This document shows positions 38,754 through 47,358 of a stretch of DNA of 64,000 bases, in pieces (the first letter of the stretch is position 1; every line of letters begins with the position of its first letter). Source of the DNA: Aquibium microcysteis. GTDB lineage: Bacteria; Pseudomonadota; Alphaproteobacteria; Rhizobiales; Rhizobiaceae. The DNA is taken from assembly GCF_014495845.1 (NCBI RefSeq), contig NZ_CP061080.1, positions 3,834,001 to 3,898,000 of the forward strand, given 5' to 3'. The translations under genes were made by a program, and so were the position numbers. The notes under the pieces are model-generated. The model was not told the origin of the DNA and ran no database searches. It was given only the letters and a program-made list of their open reading frames with translations.

Positions 38754-39676
38754 GCCCTCCCCAGCCGGATGCGGGGATCGGCATAGGCATAGGCCATGTC
38801 GATCGCCCCGTTGACGATGACCACCGCGAAGGCGACCGCGAGCACGGCGAACTGCAGCACCGGGAAGTCGCGCAGGATCGCCGCGTTGACGAGCAGGTCG
38901 CCGATGCCGGGCCAGGCGAAGATCGCCTCGACGACGACGTTGCCGGCCGCAGCCAGTCCCGCGATCTGCAACCCGAGCACCGACAGGATGGTGATCGAGG
39001 CATTGGAGAAGCCGTGCTTCAGGATGACGACGGCTTCGGGCAGGCCCTTGGCTCGGGCAGTGCGCATGAAGTCCTGGCTGAGCACGTCGAGCATGGCGTT
39101 GCGCGTGAAGCGTGTCAGCGCCGCGATCAGCCCGGCGGCGAGCGTGATGGTGGGCATGATGAAGTGCCACGGCGTCGCATTGCCGACCACGGGCAGCCAG
39201 TTCAGCGTGAAGGCGAAGACCAGCACCATGAAGACGGCGAGCACGAAGTTCGGCACCGCATAGCCGATAAAGGCGATGGTCATCACCGTGCTGCCGATCC
39301 AGTTGCTCCTGTGGATCGCCGCGAGGATGCCGAGCGGGACGGCGACGAGGATGGTGAGGCCGACGCCCGACAGGAGCAGCTGCAGCGAGGGCCAGAGGCG
39401 TTCCGCGACGATGTCGGCCACCGGCCGCCGCTCGACGAAGGACAGGCCGAACTGGCCGTCGACGAAGGAGCCGAGAAAGCGGACGTACTGCTCCCATATC
39501 GACGCATCGAGACCGTAGTAGCGCGTCAGAAGCTCCCGGTCCTCCTGCGTGATCCCCTGCCCCACAACGTAATCGATCGGATCGCCCGAGAGGCGCGTGG
39601 CGAAGAAGACCAGCGTCACGATCACGAACAGCGTGACGACCATCTTGACGAGCGTGCGGGCGACGTGGCGCAGCAT
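38750..39676 (-). CDS. ABC transporter permease, DppB type
   Basis: 308 aa with six transmembrane helices. N-terminal VTLVFFATRLSGDPIDYVVG, EAA loop DFMRTARAKGLPEAVVILKHG, and AIFAWPGIGDLLVNAAILRD near the end are family hallmarks. Its ATG (39676-39674) overlaps the stop of the HAD gene by one base (TGATG), so translation is coupled. Confidence 0.92.
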   Translation of the reverse strand: MLRHVARTLVKMVVTLFVIVTLVFFATRLSGDPIDYVVGQGITQEDRELLTRYYGLDASIWEQYVRFLGSFVDGQFGLSFVERRPVADIVAERLWPSLQLLLSGVGLTILVAVPLGILAAIHRSNWIGSTVMTIAFIGYAVPNFVLAVFMVLVFAFTLNWLPVVGNATPWHFIMPTITLAAGLIAALTRFTRNAMLDVLSQDFMRTARAKGLPEAVVILKHGFSNASITILSVLGLQIAGLAAAGNVVVEAIFAWPGIGDLLVNAAILRDFPVLQFAVLAVAFAVVIVNGAIDMAYAYADPRIRLGRA

Positions 39677-40473
39677 CAGATCGATCCCCCGGCGGCGGCC
39701 GCGTCCGGCATCGCCAGCGCACCGGCAGCCGGCGGTCCGTTCGCGGTCATGCGCCGCAGATGGACGAAGCGGACGCCCGCCGCCGAAGCCGCGACCCCGT
39801 CGGTGCCCGCATTGTCGCCGATGAAGACGCAGGCGGCGGGTATAGCGCCGCTGAGCCGGAGCCCGAGTTCGACCAGGTCCGGCGCCGGCTTGCCGATGCT
39901 GGTGAAGCGGATCGACGGAACGCAGGCCCGGACCGCCGCGACGATCGCTCCGGTCTCGGGAACCGGTCGGCCCCGGTCGTCGGGATGTACGGTGTCGACG
40001 TTGGTGACGACGAGGCGCGCGCCGTCCTGGACCTCGTCGATCAGCCGGGCGAGGTCACGAACACTGAAGCCGGGATCGCGTGCCAGAAGCACGAAGTCGG
40101 GCCTGCGGGTCTCGATCCGCAACCCGAGCGATCGGGCGAGATCGCGGATCGGCGCCTCGGCATAGACCAGGACGGCCGCACCCGGCCGCCGCGCCGCGAT
40201 CCGCCGCACCGCCTGCTCCCCGGCGAGCAGGATGCGGCCCGCACCGACCTCAAGCCCGAGCAAGCGCATCCGCGCCGACAGCGTATCGGCGGTGTCGGAC
40301 GAATTGTTCGACACGATCCAGAGGCGGTCGGAATGGCGGGTGACGAAGTCCCGGACGTTGGGATAGACATGTCCGCCCGAAACGAGGCATCCGTCGAGGT
40401 CGCAGAAGATCGCGGCGCATCCATCGACGGACGCCTGTGCGATGTCTCCTATCCTGATCGTCTCGTCGGTCAC
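39676..40473 (-). CDS. HAD superfamily phosphatase (NagD-like)
   Basis: 265 aa. HAD motif I is CDLDGCLVSG (two Asp nucleophile/acid), motif II VSNNSS, motif III K in SIGKPAPDLVELG, and motif IV IGDNAGTDG. The cap follows the NagD/C2 pattern, as in phosphoglycolate or glycerol-phosphate phosphatases. It removes phosphate from a small molecule in the cytoplasm. The start is taken as GTG 40473, which gives a normal leader; longer frames are Arg-rich. First gene of the importer operon. Confidence 0.82.
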   Translation of the reverse strand: MTDETIRIGDIAQASVDGCAAIFCDLDGCLVSGGHVYPNVRDFVTRHSDRLWIVSNNSSDTADTLSARMRLLGLEVGAGRILLAGEQAVRRIAARRPGAAVLVYAEAPIRDLARSLGLRIETRRPDFVLLARDPGFSVRDLARLIDEVQDGARLVVTNVDTVHPDDRGRPVPETGAIVAAVRACVPSIRFTSIGKPAPDLVELGLRLSGAIPAACVFIGDNAGTDGVAASAAGVRFVHLRRMTANGPPAAGALAMPDAAAAGGSI

Positions 40474-40608
40474 GTGTCGGCTCCGCTGCCGGCGGGCACG
40501 ACGAAACCGTCCGTCGGCGCAAGCGCGCCGCGTCGGGTTCGTCCCGTCCGCCCCGGGTCTGTTGAGCAGCCGGCACGTCGCCCGCTGCATCTGCAAACTG
40601 GGCCTTCT

Positions 40609-40619
40609 CTGTGACACAG
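40609..40619. promoter_or_regulatory. CTGTGACACAG palindrome in the LysR/HAD divergent region
   Basis: An 11-bp perfect palindrome (CTGTG-A-CACAG) lies in the 211-bp gap between the divergent HAD operon and LysR gene. It has the size and T-N-A character of a LysR half-site pair, so it may be the local operator. No second copy was seen. Confidence 0.35.
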
Positions 40620-40684
40620 GCTTTACAGACGACAGCTAGACTTGGGTTCGATCAAAGCCACGCTTGTGCCGAGGGAGATTTTCC

Positions 40685-41605
40685 TTGTCCGTTTCGCCCA
40701 CCCGCATCCGCGCCGTGAACGCCGTCGCCGCATCGGGTTCCTTCGCCGCAGCGGCGCGTCTGCTCGGGATCTCCCAGCCGGCGGTCTCCCAGCATGTGAA
40801 GGGGATCGAGGAGAAGTTCGGCGTGCGCCTGTTCCTGCGCCGCAACGGGGCGCTGCACCCGACGCCCCTGTGCCTGGAACTCTGCGACGTGGCGGAGCGG
40901 TTGACGGAGGCGGAAAGCGCGGCGACCCGCATCCTCACCCGCCGCAACGCGCTCGCCGACGGCCATCTGTCGGTCGGGCTCGGCAATTCGATGCCCGGCA
41001 TGGCGCTGATCGCGCTGTTCAACAGGCGCCACCCGTCGGTGTCGATCTCGGTGCAGACCGGCTCCTTCGAAGAGATCACCACCGCCGTCATCACCCGCCG
41101 CGTCGACGTCGGCGTGCTGCCGAACCTGCCGGACGACGGACGCTTCCGGCGCGAACTGCTGGTGCGCCAGCAGGTCGTCGCGATCGTCAACGCCGACAGC
41201 GAACTGGCGACGGAGGCGTTTCTGACCTGCGAGCAGCTGATCGCCGCACCGCTCGTCTTTCGCACACGGGGATCCTCGACCCAGCGTGTCGTGGATCGGG
41301 CGTTCAGCGCAGCGGGATTGAACCCCGTCCCGCTGCTCACCCTCGACACGCGCGACGGCGTCTACGAGGCGGTCGCCAACGGCATCGGCGTCGGCTTCAT
41401 GTGGCGCGAAGGCACCGGCCGGACGGATGCGATCCGGCGCATCCCGGTGCGCGAGATGGAACGTCTCTACGACGAGGTGGTGTTTTCGCCGCGGGACGAC
41501 GCCGGACAGGTGACCGAAGCCTTCTTCGCCGCCGCCAGGGTCTTCGCCGGTGCGGTCCGGGCCGAGATGGCGGCGAAGGGCCTGCCCGAGGCGGCCGCTT
41601 TCTGA
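40685..41605 (+). CDS. LysR family transcriptional regulator
   Basis: 306 aa. The N-terminal winged helix is RAVNAVAASGSFAAAARLLG to QPAVSQHVKGIEEKFGVRLF, followed by a periplasmic-binding-protein-like effector domain. The start is taken as TTG 40685 because GAGGGAG lies about 8 nt upstream; longer versions starting at 40664 lack a ribosome site. It is divergent from the HAD/Dpp-type importer operon and is its likely regulator. Confidence 0.87.
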   Translation: MSVSPTRIRAVNAVAASGSFAAAARLLGISQPAVSQHVKGIEEKFGVRLFLRRNGALHPTPLCLELCDVAERLTEAESAATRILTRRNALADGHLSVGLGNSMPGMALIALFNRRHPSVSISVQTGSFEEITTAVITRRVDVGVLPNLPDDGRFRRELLVRQQVVAIVNADSELATEAFLTCEQLIAAPLVFRTRGSSTQRVVDRAFSAAGLNPVPLLTLDTRDGVYEAVANGIGVGFMWREGTGRTDAIRRIPVREMERLYDEVVFSPRDDAGQVTEAFFAAARVFAGAVRAEMAAKGLPEAAAF

Positions 41606-41652
41606 CCGTCGGGCGGCTTGTCGGGACGGTTCCGGCGGTCGAAGATGGCGGC

Positions 41653-42024
41653 ATGAAGAGCGCCGCACAGCAACCCGCCGTCAGGATTCGCATCGTCTTC
41701 GGAGAGGGCGAGATGATCGGCCCCGGCAAGGCCGATCTCCTCGAACGGATCGAAAGCACCGGTTCCATTTCGGCGGCCGGCCGCGAGATGGGCATGAGCT
41801 ACAAGCGCGCCTGGATGCTGGTGGAGACTCTGAACGCCATGTTTCGCGAACCGCTGGTCGAAAGCACGCGCGGCGGCCCGCACGGCGGCGGCGCGGTGCT
41901 GACCGGAACAGGCAGGCGGGTGCTCGGACTCTACCGCCGGTTCGAGGCCAATGCCGCCGCCTCGGGCGAAAGCGGCCTCGCGGAACTGCAGGCCATGCTG
42001 CGCGCTTCCCCCGACAAAGGCTGA
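41653..42024 (+). CDS. ModE N-terminal domain-like winged-helix regulator
   Basis: 123 aa. IGPGKADLLERIESTGSISAAGREMGMSYKRAWMLVETLN is the LysR/ModE-type winged helix, with GGPHGGGAVLTGTGRRVL forming the wing. There is no molybdate-binding (TOBE) domain, so it resembles stand-alone ModE-like repressors. It follows the LysR gene by 47 nt on the same strand. A role in molybdenum control is not shown; no mod genes are in the window. Confidence 0.8.
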   Translation: MKSAAQQPAVRIRIVFGEGEMIGPGKADLLERIESTGSISAAGREMGMSYKRAWMLVETLNAMFREPLVESTRGGPHGGGAVLTGTGRRVLGLYRRFEANAAASGESGLAELQAMLRASPDKG

Positions 42025-42046
42025 CGCGCGGACCCGCTCGTCCGGC

Positions 42047-42799
42047 TCAGATCGCCAGGTATTCGTTGCGCAGCTCGACATTGTCGAGCACCGCCTGCGC
42101 CGTGCCGTCGAAGACGATCTGTCCCATGTCGAGGATCAGCGCCCGGTTTGCCAGTTCGAGCGCGGCCACCGCGTTCTGCTCGACGATGATGGTGGTGATG
42201 CCGAGCGCCTTGATCTGCTCGACGATGCGCTCGATCTCCTGGACGATGACCGGAGCGAGCCCCTCATAGGGTTCGTCGAGCAGAAGCAGCTTGAGGTCGC
42301 GGGCGAGCGCGCGGGCCACCGCCAGCATCTGCTGCTCGCCGCCGGAGAGCGTCACGCCGTCCTGACGGCGGCGTTCGGCCAGGCGCGGGAAATGATCGTA
42401 GATCTTCTCGATCGACCATCCCTTCGGCTCGGCGATCTGCGCCAGCTTCAGGTTTTCCTCCACGGTCAGGCCGGGAATGATGCGCCGGTCCTCCTGGACG
42501 AGCTGGATGCCCTTCCCCGCCGCCTGAAAATCGCGCAGCTTGTGGATCGCCTCGCCGTTGAGCCAGATCTCGCCGCTCTTCAGCTGCGGATCGAGCGCAC
42601 GCGCCAGCGTCCGCAGCGTCGAGGTCTTGCCGGCACCGTTGCGTCCCAGCAACGCGACGATGTCCCCCTCCTGGACGTCGAAGCTGACGCCCTGAACGAT
42701 GTAGCTCTCGCCATAATAGGCGTGGATGTCTCGAACGCTGAAGAAGGGGCGGGCACCGGTCGCGGCGGCCGCCGGAGCCGGCATGGTCATGGCGTTCAT
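42047..42799 (-). CDS. livF: Branched-chain/amide ABC importer ATPase, LivF type
   Basis: 250 aa. Walker A GRNGAGKTS, signature LSGGEQQMLAVARA, Walker B LLLLDEPYEGLAP. The N-terminus is extended by about 19 residues (MNAMTMPAPAAA) relative to E. coli LivF. ATG 42799 overlaps the LivG stop by one base. Last gene of the importer operon, 22 bp from the convergent ModE-like gene. Confidence 0.92.
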   Translation of the reverse strand: MNAMTMPAPAAAATGARPFFSVRDIHAYYGESYIVQGVSFDVQEGDIVALLGRNGAGKTSTLRTLARALDPQLKSGEIWLNGEAIHKLRDFQAAGKGIQLVQEDRRIIPGLTVEENLKLAQIAEPKGWSIEKIYDHFPRLAERRRQDGVTLSGGEQQMLAVARALARDLKLLLLDEPYEGLAPVIVQEIERIVEQIKALGITTIIVEQNAVAALELANRALILDMGQIVFDGTAQAVLDNVELRNEYLAI

Positions 42800-43557
42800 C
42801 AGTGCGCTCCCCCGAGATAGGCTTCCTGGACGACCGGATTGCCGCGGACCTCGTCCGGCTTGCCGTCGGCGATGATCCGGCCCTGGGCGAGGACGGTGAC
42901 GCGGTCGGCGAGCGAGAACACGACGTGCATGTCGTGCTCGATGATCACCTTGGTCATGCCGCGCTCCTTGAACTTGCGCAGGAGATCGATGGTGGAATTG
43001 GTATCGTGCCGCGACATGCCGGCGGTCGGCTCGTCGAGCAGCAGCAGGCGCGGGTGCTGGACGAGCCCCATCGCCAGTTCCAGCCGGCGCTTGTCGCCGC
43101 GCGACAGGCTGGCGGCGAGCGTGTCGCGCTGCTTGTAGAGTCCGACATCCTCCAGCCAGTGCTCGGCCTCCTCTCGGATCGCCGTCTGGCGCGACGTCGC
43201 CTGCAGGGCGTTGAGGCGGAACGAGCCGTCCCGCTTGGCGAAGGCGGGAACCATCACATTGTGCAGGAGCGAGAGATCGGGAAAGATCTCCGGCGTCTGG
43301 AACACCCGCACCACGCCCATCTGGTTGATCTCGTGCGGCTGCTTGCCCGTGATGACCTGACCGTCGAAGACGACCGCACCGGTGTCGGGCGCGATCCGGC
43401 CGATACAGACGTTGAGCAGGGTCGACTTGCCCGCGCCGTTCGGACCGATGATGGCATGAGTCGTCCCCTCCATCACCTGGAGGTCGATGTCGGACAGGGC
43501 TCTCAGCCCGCCGAAGCTCTTGTGGACGTCGGCGACGTGAAGAACAGCGTTTGCCAT
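42799..43557 (-). CDS. livG: Branched-chain/amide ABC importer ATPase, LivG type
   Basis: 252 aa. Walker A GPNGAGKST, VRVFQTPEIFPDLSLLHNVM, signature LSRGDKRRLELAMGL (LSRGD rather than LSGGQ, a variant also seen in urea-type transporters), Walker B LLLLDEPTAGM. It partners LivF on the LivH/LivM channel. Confidence 0.92.
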   Translation of the reverse strand: MANAVLHVADVHKSFGGLRALSDIDLQVMEGTTHAIIGPNGAGKSTLLNVCIGRIAPDTGAVVFDGQVITGKQPHEINQMGVVRVFQTPEIFPDLSLLHNVMVPAFAKRDGSFRLNALQATSRQTAIREEAEHWLEDVGLYKQRDTLAASLSRGDKRRLELAMGLVQHPRLLLLDEPTAGMSRHDTNSTIDLLRKFKERGMTKVIIEHDMHVVFSLADRVTVLAQGRIIADGKPDEVRGNPVVQEAYLGGAH

Positions 43558-43570
43558 CAGGGTTCCGTCC

Positions 43571-44704
43571 TCATTCTGCCGGAGCGAGCCTGCCGGTCTC
43601 TTCCCGACCGGCCGGCTTGCGGTTGAAGGCGTTTCTGATCTTGCGCACGCCTTCCATCAGGCCGCCCGGGAGGAAGATGACGATCAGCATGAACACGACA
43701 CCGAGCGTCAGGTGCCAGCCCTCCCCGACGAAGGGTGCGGTGATGGTGACGAGGAAGTCTTCGAGCCCGTCAGGCAGGAAGGAGAAGGCCTCGTGCAGCT
43801 TGGCCTCGTGGAAGGCCGAGAAGATGTTCTCGAAGTACTTGATGACGCCGGCGCCGACGACCGGGCCGACCAGCGTGCCGACGCCGCCGAGGATGGTCAT
43901 CAGCACGACTTCGCCCGATGCGGTCCACTGCATGCGCTCCGCGCCCGCGAGCGGATCGGTCGCGGCGAGCAACCCGCCCGCGAGCCCCGCATACATGCCC
44001 GAGATGATGAAGGCGGCGAGCGTGTAGGGCCGGGTGTTGAAACCCGTATAGGCCATCCGGGTCTGGTTGGACTTGATGGCCTTGAGCATCATCCCGAAGG
44101 GCGACCGGTCGATCCGCATCGCGAGGTAGAAGCCGAGAATGAGAAGGACGGCGCAGAAGAAGAAGCCGCTCAGCCCGCCGAGCTGCTCGCCGAAGAGGTT
44201 GGGCGGGGGGATGCCCGGCCCCGCGGTCGCGAACGCGGCGTCGAGGTAGCGCGGGTCGTCGAGCGCGAGCTGCAGGCCGGTCTCGCCGTTGGTGATCGGC
44301 GTCAGCACCGAATAGGCGAGATTGTAGGACATCTGCGCGAAGGCGAGCGTGAGGATGGAGAAGTAGATCCCCGACCGGCGCAGGCTGACGAAGCCGATCG
44401 CGGCTGCGAAGAGCCCCGCCACGACCACCGCGAAGAGCACGGCCGGGATGACGCTCATCGTCAGGAGCTTGAACGACCAGACGGCGGCGTAGGAACCGAC
44501 GCCGAGAAAGGCGGCATGGCCGAAGGACAGGTAGCCGGTCATGCCGAAGAGGATGTTGAAGCCGATGGCGAAGATCCCGTAGATCGCGATCTTCTGCATC
44601 AGGTCGGGATAGGCCGCGCCGATGGGCGCGAGCCAGACCGGCATGGTCAGCACGACGAGCGCGAAGAGTGCCAGCCGGACGAGGTCGTTGCGAAGTATCG
44701 CCAT
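43571..44704 (-). CDS. livM: Branched-chain/amide ABC importer permease, LivM type
   Basis: 377 aa with about nine transmembrane helices. [20 protein letters not shown] near the N-terminus and [16 protein letters not shown] in the later half are family motifs. It has a C-terminal basic tail. Its gene follows livH by one base, showing coupled expression. Confidence 0.92.
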   Translation of the reverse strand: MAILRNDLVRLALFALVVLTMPVWLAPIGAAYPDLMQKIAIYGIFAIGFNILFGMTGYLSFGHAAFLGVGSYAAVWSFKLLTMSVIPAVLFAVVVAGLFAAAIGFVSLRRSGIYFSILTLAFAQMSYNLAYSVLTPITNGETGLQLALDDPRYLDAAFATAGPGIPPPNLFGEQLGGLSGFFFCAVLLILGFYLAMRIDRSPFGMMLKAIKSNQTRMAYTGFNTRPYTLAAFIISGMYAGLAGGLLAATDPLAGAERMQWTASGEVVLMTILGGVGTLVGPVVGAGVIKYFENIFSAFHEAKLHEAFSFLPDGLEDFLVTITAPFVGEGWHLTLGVVFMLIVIFLPGGLMEGVRKIRNAFNRKPAGREETGRLAPAE

Positions 44705-44705
44705 C

Positions 44706-45728
44706 TCAGCGCTCCATCACGCCCTTGCGCCCGAGGAGACCGCGCGGCATCGTCAGCAGCACGATCACCGCGACCAGATAGATGATGACCTGGTCGATCC
44801 CCGGGATGATGTTCTTGATCTCGTTCATGGCCGCGAAGGACTGCAGGATACCGAGCAGGAAACCTGCCAGCACGGCGCCCGACACCGACCCCATGCCGCC
44901 CACCACCACGACGACGAAGGACAGGACGAGGAAGTCCATGCCGATGTTGTAGTTGGGCGGCACGATCGGCGTGTACATGACCCCCGCGACGCCCGCCACG
45001 ACCGCGGCGATGGCGAACACCACCGTGAACCGCCGCTGGATGTCGATTCCGAGGAAGCCGACCGTCTGCCGGTCCTCCATGCCCGCGCGCACGACCATCC
45101 CGTAGGTGGTGAAGCGGAGGAAGGAGATCACGAGGCCGACGACGACGACCGCGAAGCCGAGATAGATCAGCCGCCACCACGGATAGTAGATGCTGCCGAG
45201 GCCGATCCACGAGCCGACGTCGGCGCTGCCCGAGAGCGCCGGCGGAGTCGCGACCGGGATCGGGTTGGCGCCGAAATTCGCCTTGACGATCTCCTGCAGC
45301 ACGATGGCGAGGCCGAAGGTCACCAGGATCTGCTCGGCATGCGATCGACGGTAGAAGAAGCGGATCAGGCCGCGCTCCATGGCGATGCCGATCAGCAGCA
45401 TCACGGGTATCGCGAACAGGATCGACAGCGGCACCGACCACTGGACGAGGAAGGCGCCGAAATCGCCGAGCCAGGCCTGGACGAGCGGCGTGCGGATCTC
45501 CATCGGCGAGCCCCAGGGCGTGAGCTTCTCGGGATCGACGGTCACGGTCTCGAGCTGGAGCAGGCGGCTGAAGACGACGGCGCAGAAGGCGCCGATCATG
45601 AACAGCGCGCCATGCGCGAAATTGACGACTCCGAGCGTGCCGAAGACCAGCGTCAGGCCGAGCGCGATGAGCGCATAGGCGGCGCCCTTGTCGAGGCCGT
45701 TGAGCAGTTGCAGAACGAATTGGTCCAT
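44706..45728 (-). CDS. livH: Branched-chain/amide ABC importer permease, LivH type
   Basis: 340 aa. [20 protein letters not shown] at the start and [19 protein letters not shown] toward the end are typical of LivH. About eight transmembrane helices. An insertion after TM2 ([19 protein letters not shown]) makes it longer than E. coli LivH (308). It is separated from the binding-protein gene by the 15-bp hairpin at 45774. Confidence 0.92.
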   Translation of the reverse strand: MDQFVLQLLNGLDKGAAYALIALGLTLVFGTLGVVNFAHGALFMIGAFCAVVFSRLLQLETVTVDPEKLTPWGSPMEIRTPLVQAWLGDFGAFLVQWSVPLSILFAIPVMLLIGIAMERGLIRFFYRRSHAEQILVTFGLAIVLQEIVKANFGANPIPVATPPALSGSADVGSWIGLGSIYYPWWRLIYLGFAVVVVGLVISFLRFTTYGMVVRAGMEDRQTVGFLGIDIQRRFTVVFAIAAVVAGVAGVMYTPIVPPNYNIGMDFLVLSFVVVVVGGMGSVSGAVLAGFLLGILQSFAAMNEIKNIIPGIDQVIIYLVAVIVLLTMPRGLLGRKGVMER

Positions 45729-45773
45729 GATCTTTCCGCCCCGTGCGGGGAGAGGGAGAGGCTGCGCGCCGTC

Positions 45774-45808
45774 CGCAGGCGGCCGGCCTGACCGGCCGGC
45801 CGCCTGCG
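45774..45808 (-). other. 15-bp perfect hairpin between binding-protein gene and livH
   Basis: CGCAGGCGGCCGGCC (45774-45788) and its exact complement (45794-45808) flank a 5-nt loop. In the minus-strand transcript it begins 9 nt after the binding-protein stop. So strong a structure is likely to protect the upstream message and partly terminate, giving more binding protein than membrane subunits. Confidence 0.7.
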
Positions 45809-45817
45809 TTCAGCGGT

Positions 45818-47158
45818 TCAGCACTTGCTGGAGACGGGGCCGAGTTCGCCGCCGAAGATCGACGGATCGTAGGTCACCACGTCGGTCGGCACTTCCTTGA
45901 CGACCTGGAGCAGGTCGTACTTGTCGCGCGGGTTCTCCTTGCCCTGCACGACGAGCACCGGCTTGAAGCACTGGTGATCGGCGGCGCGGTAGAGGGTCGG
46001 GCCGTTGCCGAGACCGTCGAACTCGAAGCCCTCGAGCGCCTTTACCACACCTTCGGGATTGAAGGTGCCGGCCATCTCGCAGGCATTGGCGTAGAGTAGC
46101 GCCTGCACGTAGCCGGTCTGCGCGGCCTGCGAGGGCGGCGTGCCGTATTCCTCGCCGAACGACTTGGTGAAGGCCTTCGTCCCGTCATTGTCGAGCTGCC
46201 AGTCCCAGTTGGCGGTGCCGTAGATGCCCTTGATGGCGTCGCCGGCGCCCTGCGCCATGAGTTCCGAGAAGAGCGGGACGACGATCTCGAAGTTCTTGCC
46301 GTTCGCCTGCTTGTCCCGGAGGCCGAACTGCACCGCCTGGCGCAGCGAGTTCACCATGTCGTTGCCGTAGTGGTTGAGGATCAGCACGTCGGCGCCGGAA
46401 TTCAGCACCGGCGTGATGTACTGCGAGAAGTCGGCGGCGCCGAGCGGCGTGCGTACGGCCGTGACGGTCTGCCAGCCGAGGGCTTCGGTGGCGTTCTTGA
46501 TGGACTCCTCCTGGGTCCAGCCCCAGGTGTAGTCGGCCGTGAGGTGGTAGGCGCGGCGGTCCTTGCCATAGGCGTCGGCCAGCACCGGCGCGATCGCCTG
46601 GCCGGACATGTAGGCGTTGAAGAAGTGGCGGAAGCCGTTCGCCTTCTTGTCCTTGCCGGTGGTGTCGTTCGAATGGGTGAGGCCCGACATGAAGATGACC
46701 CCCATGTCCTGGCACAGCGACTGCACGGCGACCGCCACGCCGGAGGACGAGCCGCCGCTGATCATGATGGCCTTGTCGCGCTCGATCATGCGCGTCGCCG
46801 AGGCGCGTGCGGCGTCGGACTTGGTCTGCGTATCGCCAGTGACGTACTCGACCTTCTTGCCGAGAATGCCGTTGCCCTTCAGGGCAGAGCCCTTGAACGT
46901 GGCGAGCATGCCGCCGTCGCCCTCGCCGTTGAGGTGCTTGACCGCGAGCTGGTAGGCCTTGAGCTGGTCCTTGCCTTCTTCGGCATAGGGACCGGTCTGC
47001 GGCACGTTGAAGCCGAGCACCACGCTGGAGCCCGTCGGCGCGTTGCAGAATTCCTGCGACCAGGCGCGGCTGGTGAAGATCGTGGGCATGGCGAGGCCGG
47101 CGCCCGCGAGTACGCTGCTGCGCAGGAACGAACGGCGGTTCATCTTGTCGAAGTTCAT
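45818..47158 (-). CDS. Periplasmic binding protein of a Liv/urea-amide type importer (Tat substrate)
   Basis: 446 aa. The N-terminus MNFDKMNRRSFLRSSVLAGA has a twin-arginine motif (RRSFLR), so export is probably by Tat. The mature part follows the Peripla_BP_6 fold (VVLGFNVPQTGPYAEEGKDQ, MISGGSSSGVAVAVQSLCQD, SGADVLILNHYGNDM). The group includes binders of branched-chain amino acids, urea and short amides; the ligand cannot be fixed. ATG 47158 is the first start before the twin-arginine motif. First gene of the livHMGF operon and divergent from the XRE/ScfR-type regulator. Confidence 0.9.
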   Translation of the reverse strand: MNFDKMNRRSFLRSSVLAGAGLAMPTIFTSRAWSQEFCNAPTGSSVVLGFNVPQTGPYAEEGKDQLKAYQLAVKHLNGEGDGGMLATFKGSALKGNGILGKKVEYVTGDTQTKSDAARASATRMIERDKAIMISGGSSSGVAVAVQSLCQDMGVIFMSGLTHSNDTTGKDKKANGFRHFFNAYMSGQAIAPVLADAYGKDRRAYHLTADYTWGWTQEESIKNATEALGWQTVTAVRTPLGAADFSQYITPVLNSGADVLILNHYGNDMVNSLRQAVQFGLRDKQANGKNFEIVVPLFSELMAQGAGDAIKGIYGTANWDWQLDNDGTKAFTKSFGEEYGTPPSQAAQTGYVQALLYANACEMAGTFNPEGVVKALEGFEFDGLGNGPTLYRAADHQCFKPVLVVQGKENPRDKYDLLQVVKEVPTDVVTYDPSIFGGELGPVSSKC

Positions 47159-47277
47159 GGAAGTCCTCCCTGGGTGTCGCTTCGAAACGTGAAACGGACG
47201 CGGCGACGCGAGCGGCGCCTGGGACACTATCGGGGACGCTTGTAAAGCAGGCAATAAGCCTTTGGTTTAACAACGTA

Positions 47278-47332
47278 ATTTTGTAATTGTTTGCACGTTT
47301 GCAGTCCCGTGTGTGATAATGTTTTACAAAAT
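47278..47332. promoter_or_regulatory. Inverted and tandem repeats in the regulator/importer divergent promoter
   Basis: ATTTTGTAA (47278-47286) and its exact complement TTACAAAAT (47324-47332) are centred on 47305. Between them lie two tandem 8-mers, GTTTGCAC and GTTTGCAG (47289-47304). The region is much richer in A+T than its surroundings and lies between the binding-protein start (47158) and the regulator start (47359). It is the probable operator of the XRE/ScfR-type regulator. Confidence 0.55.
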
Positions 47333-47358
47333 GTTGGCTGCGAAGGGAGGCGGCGACC

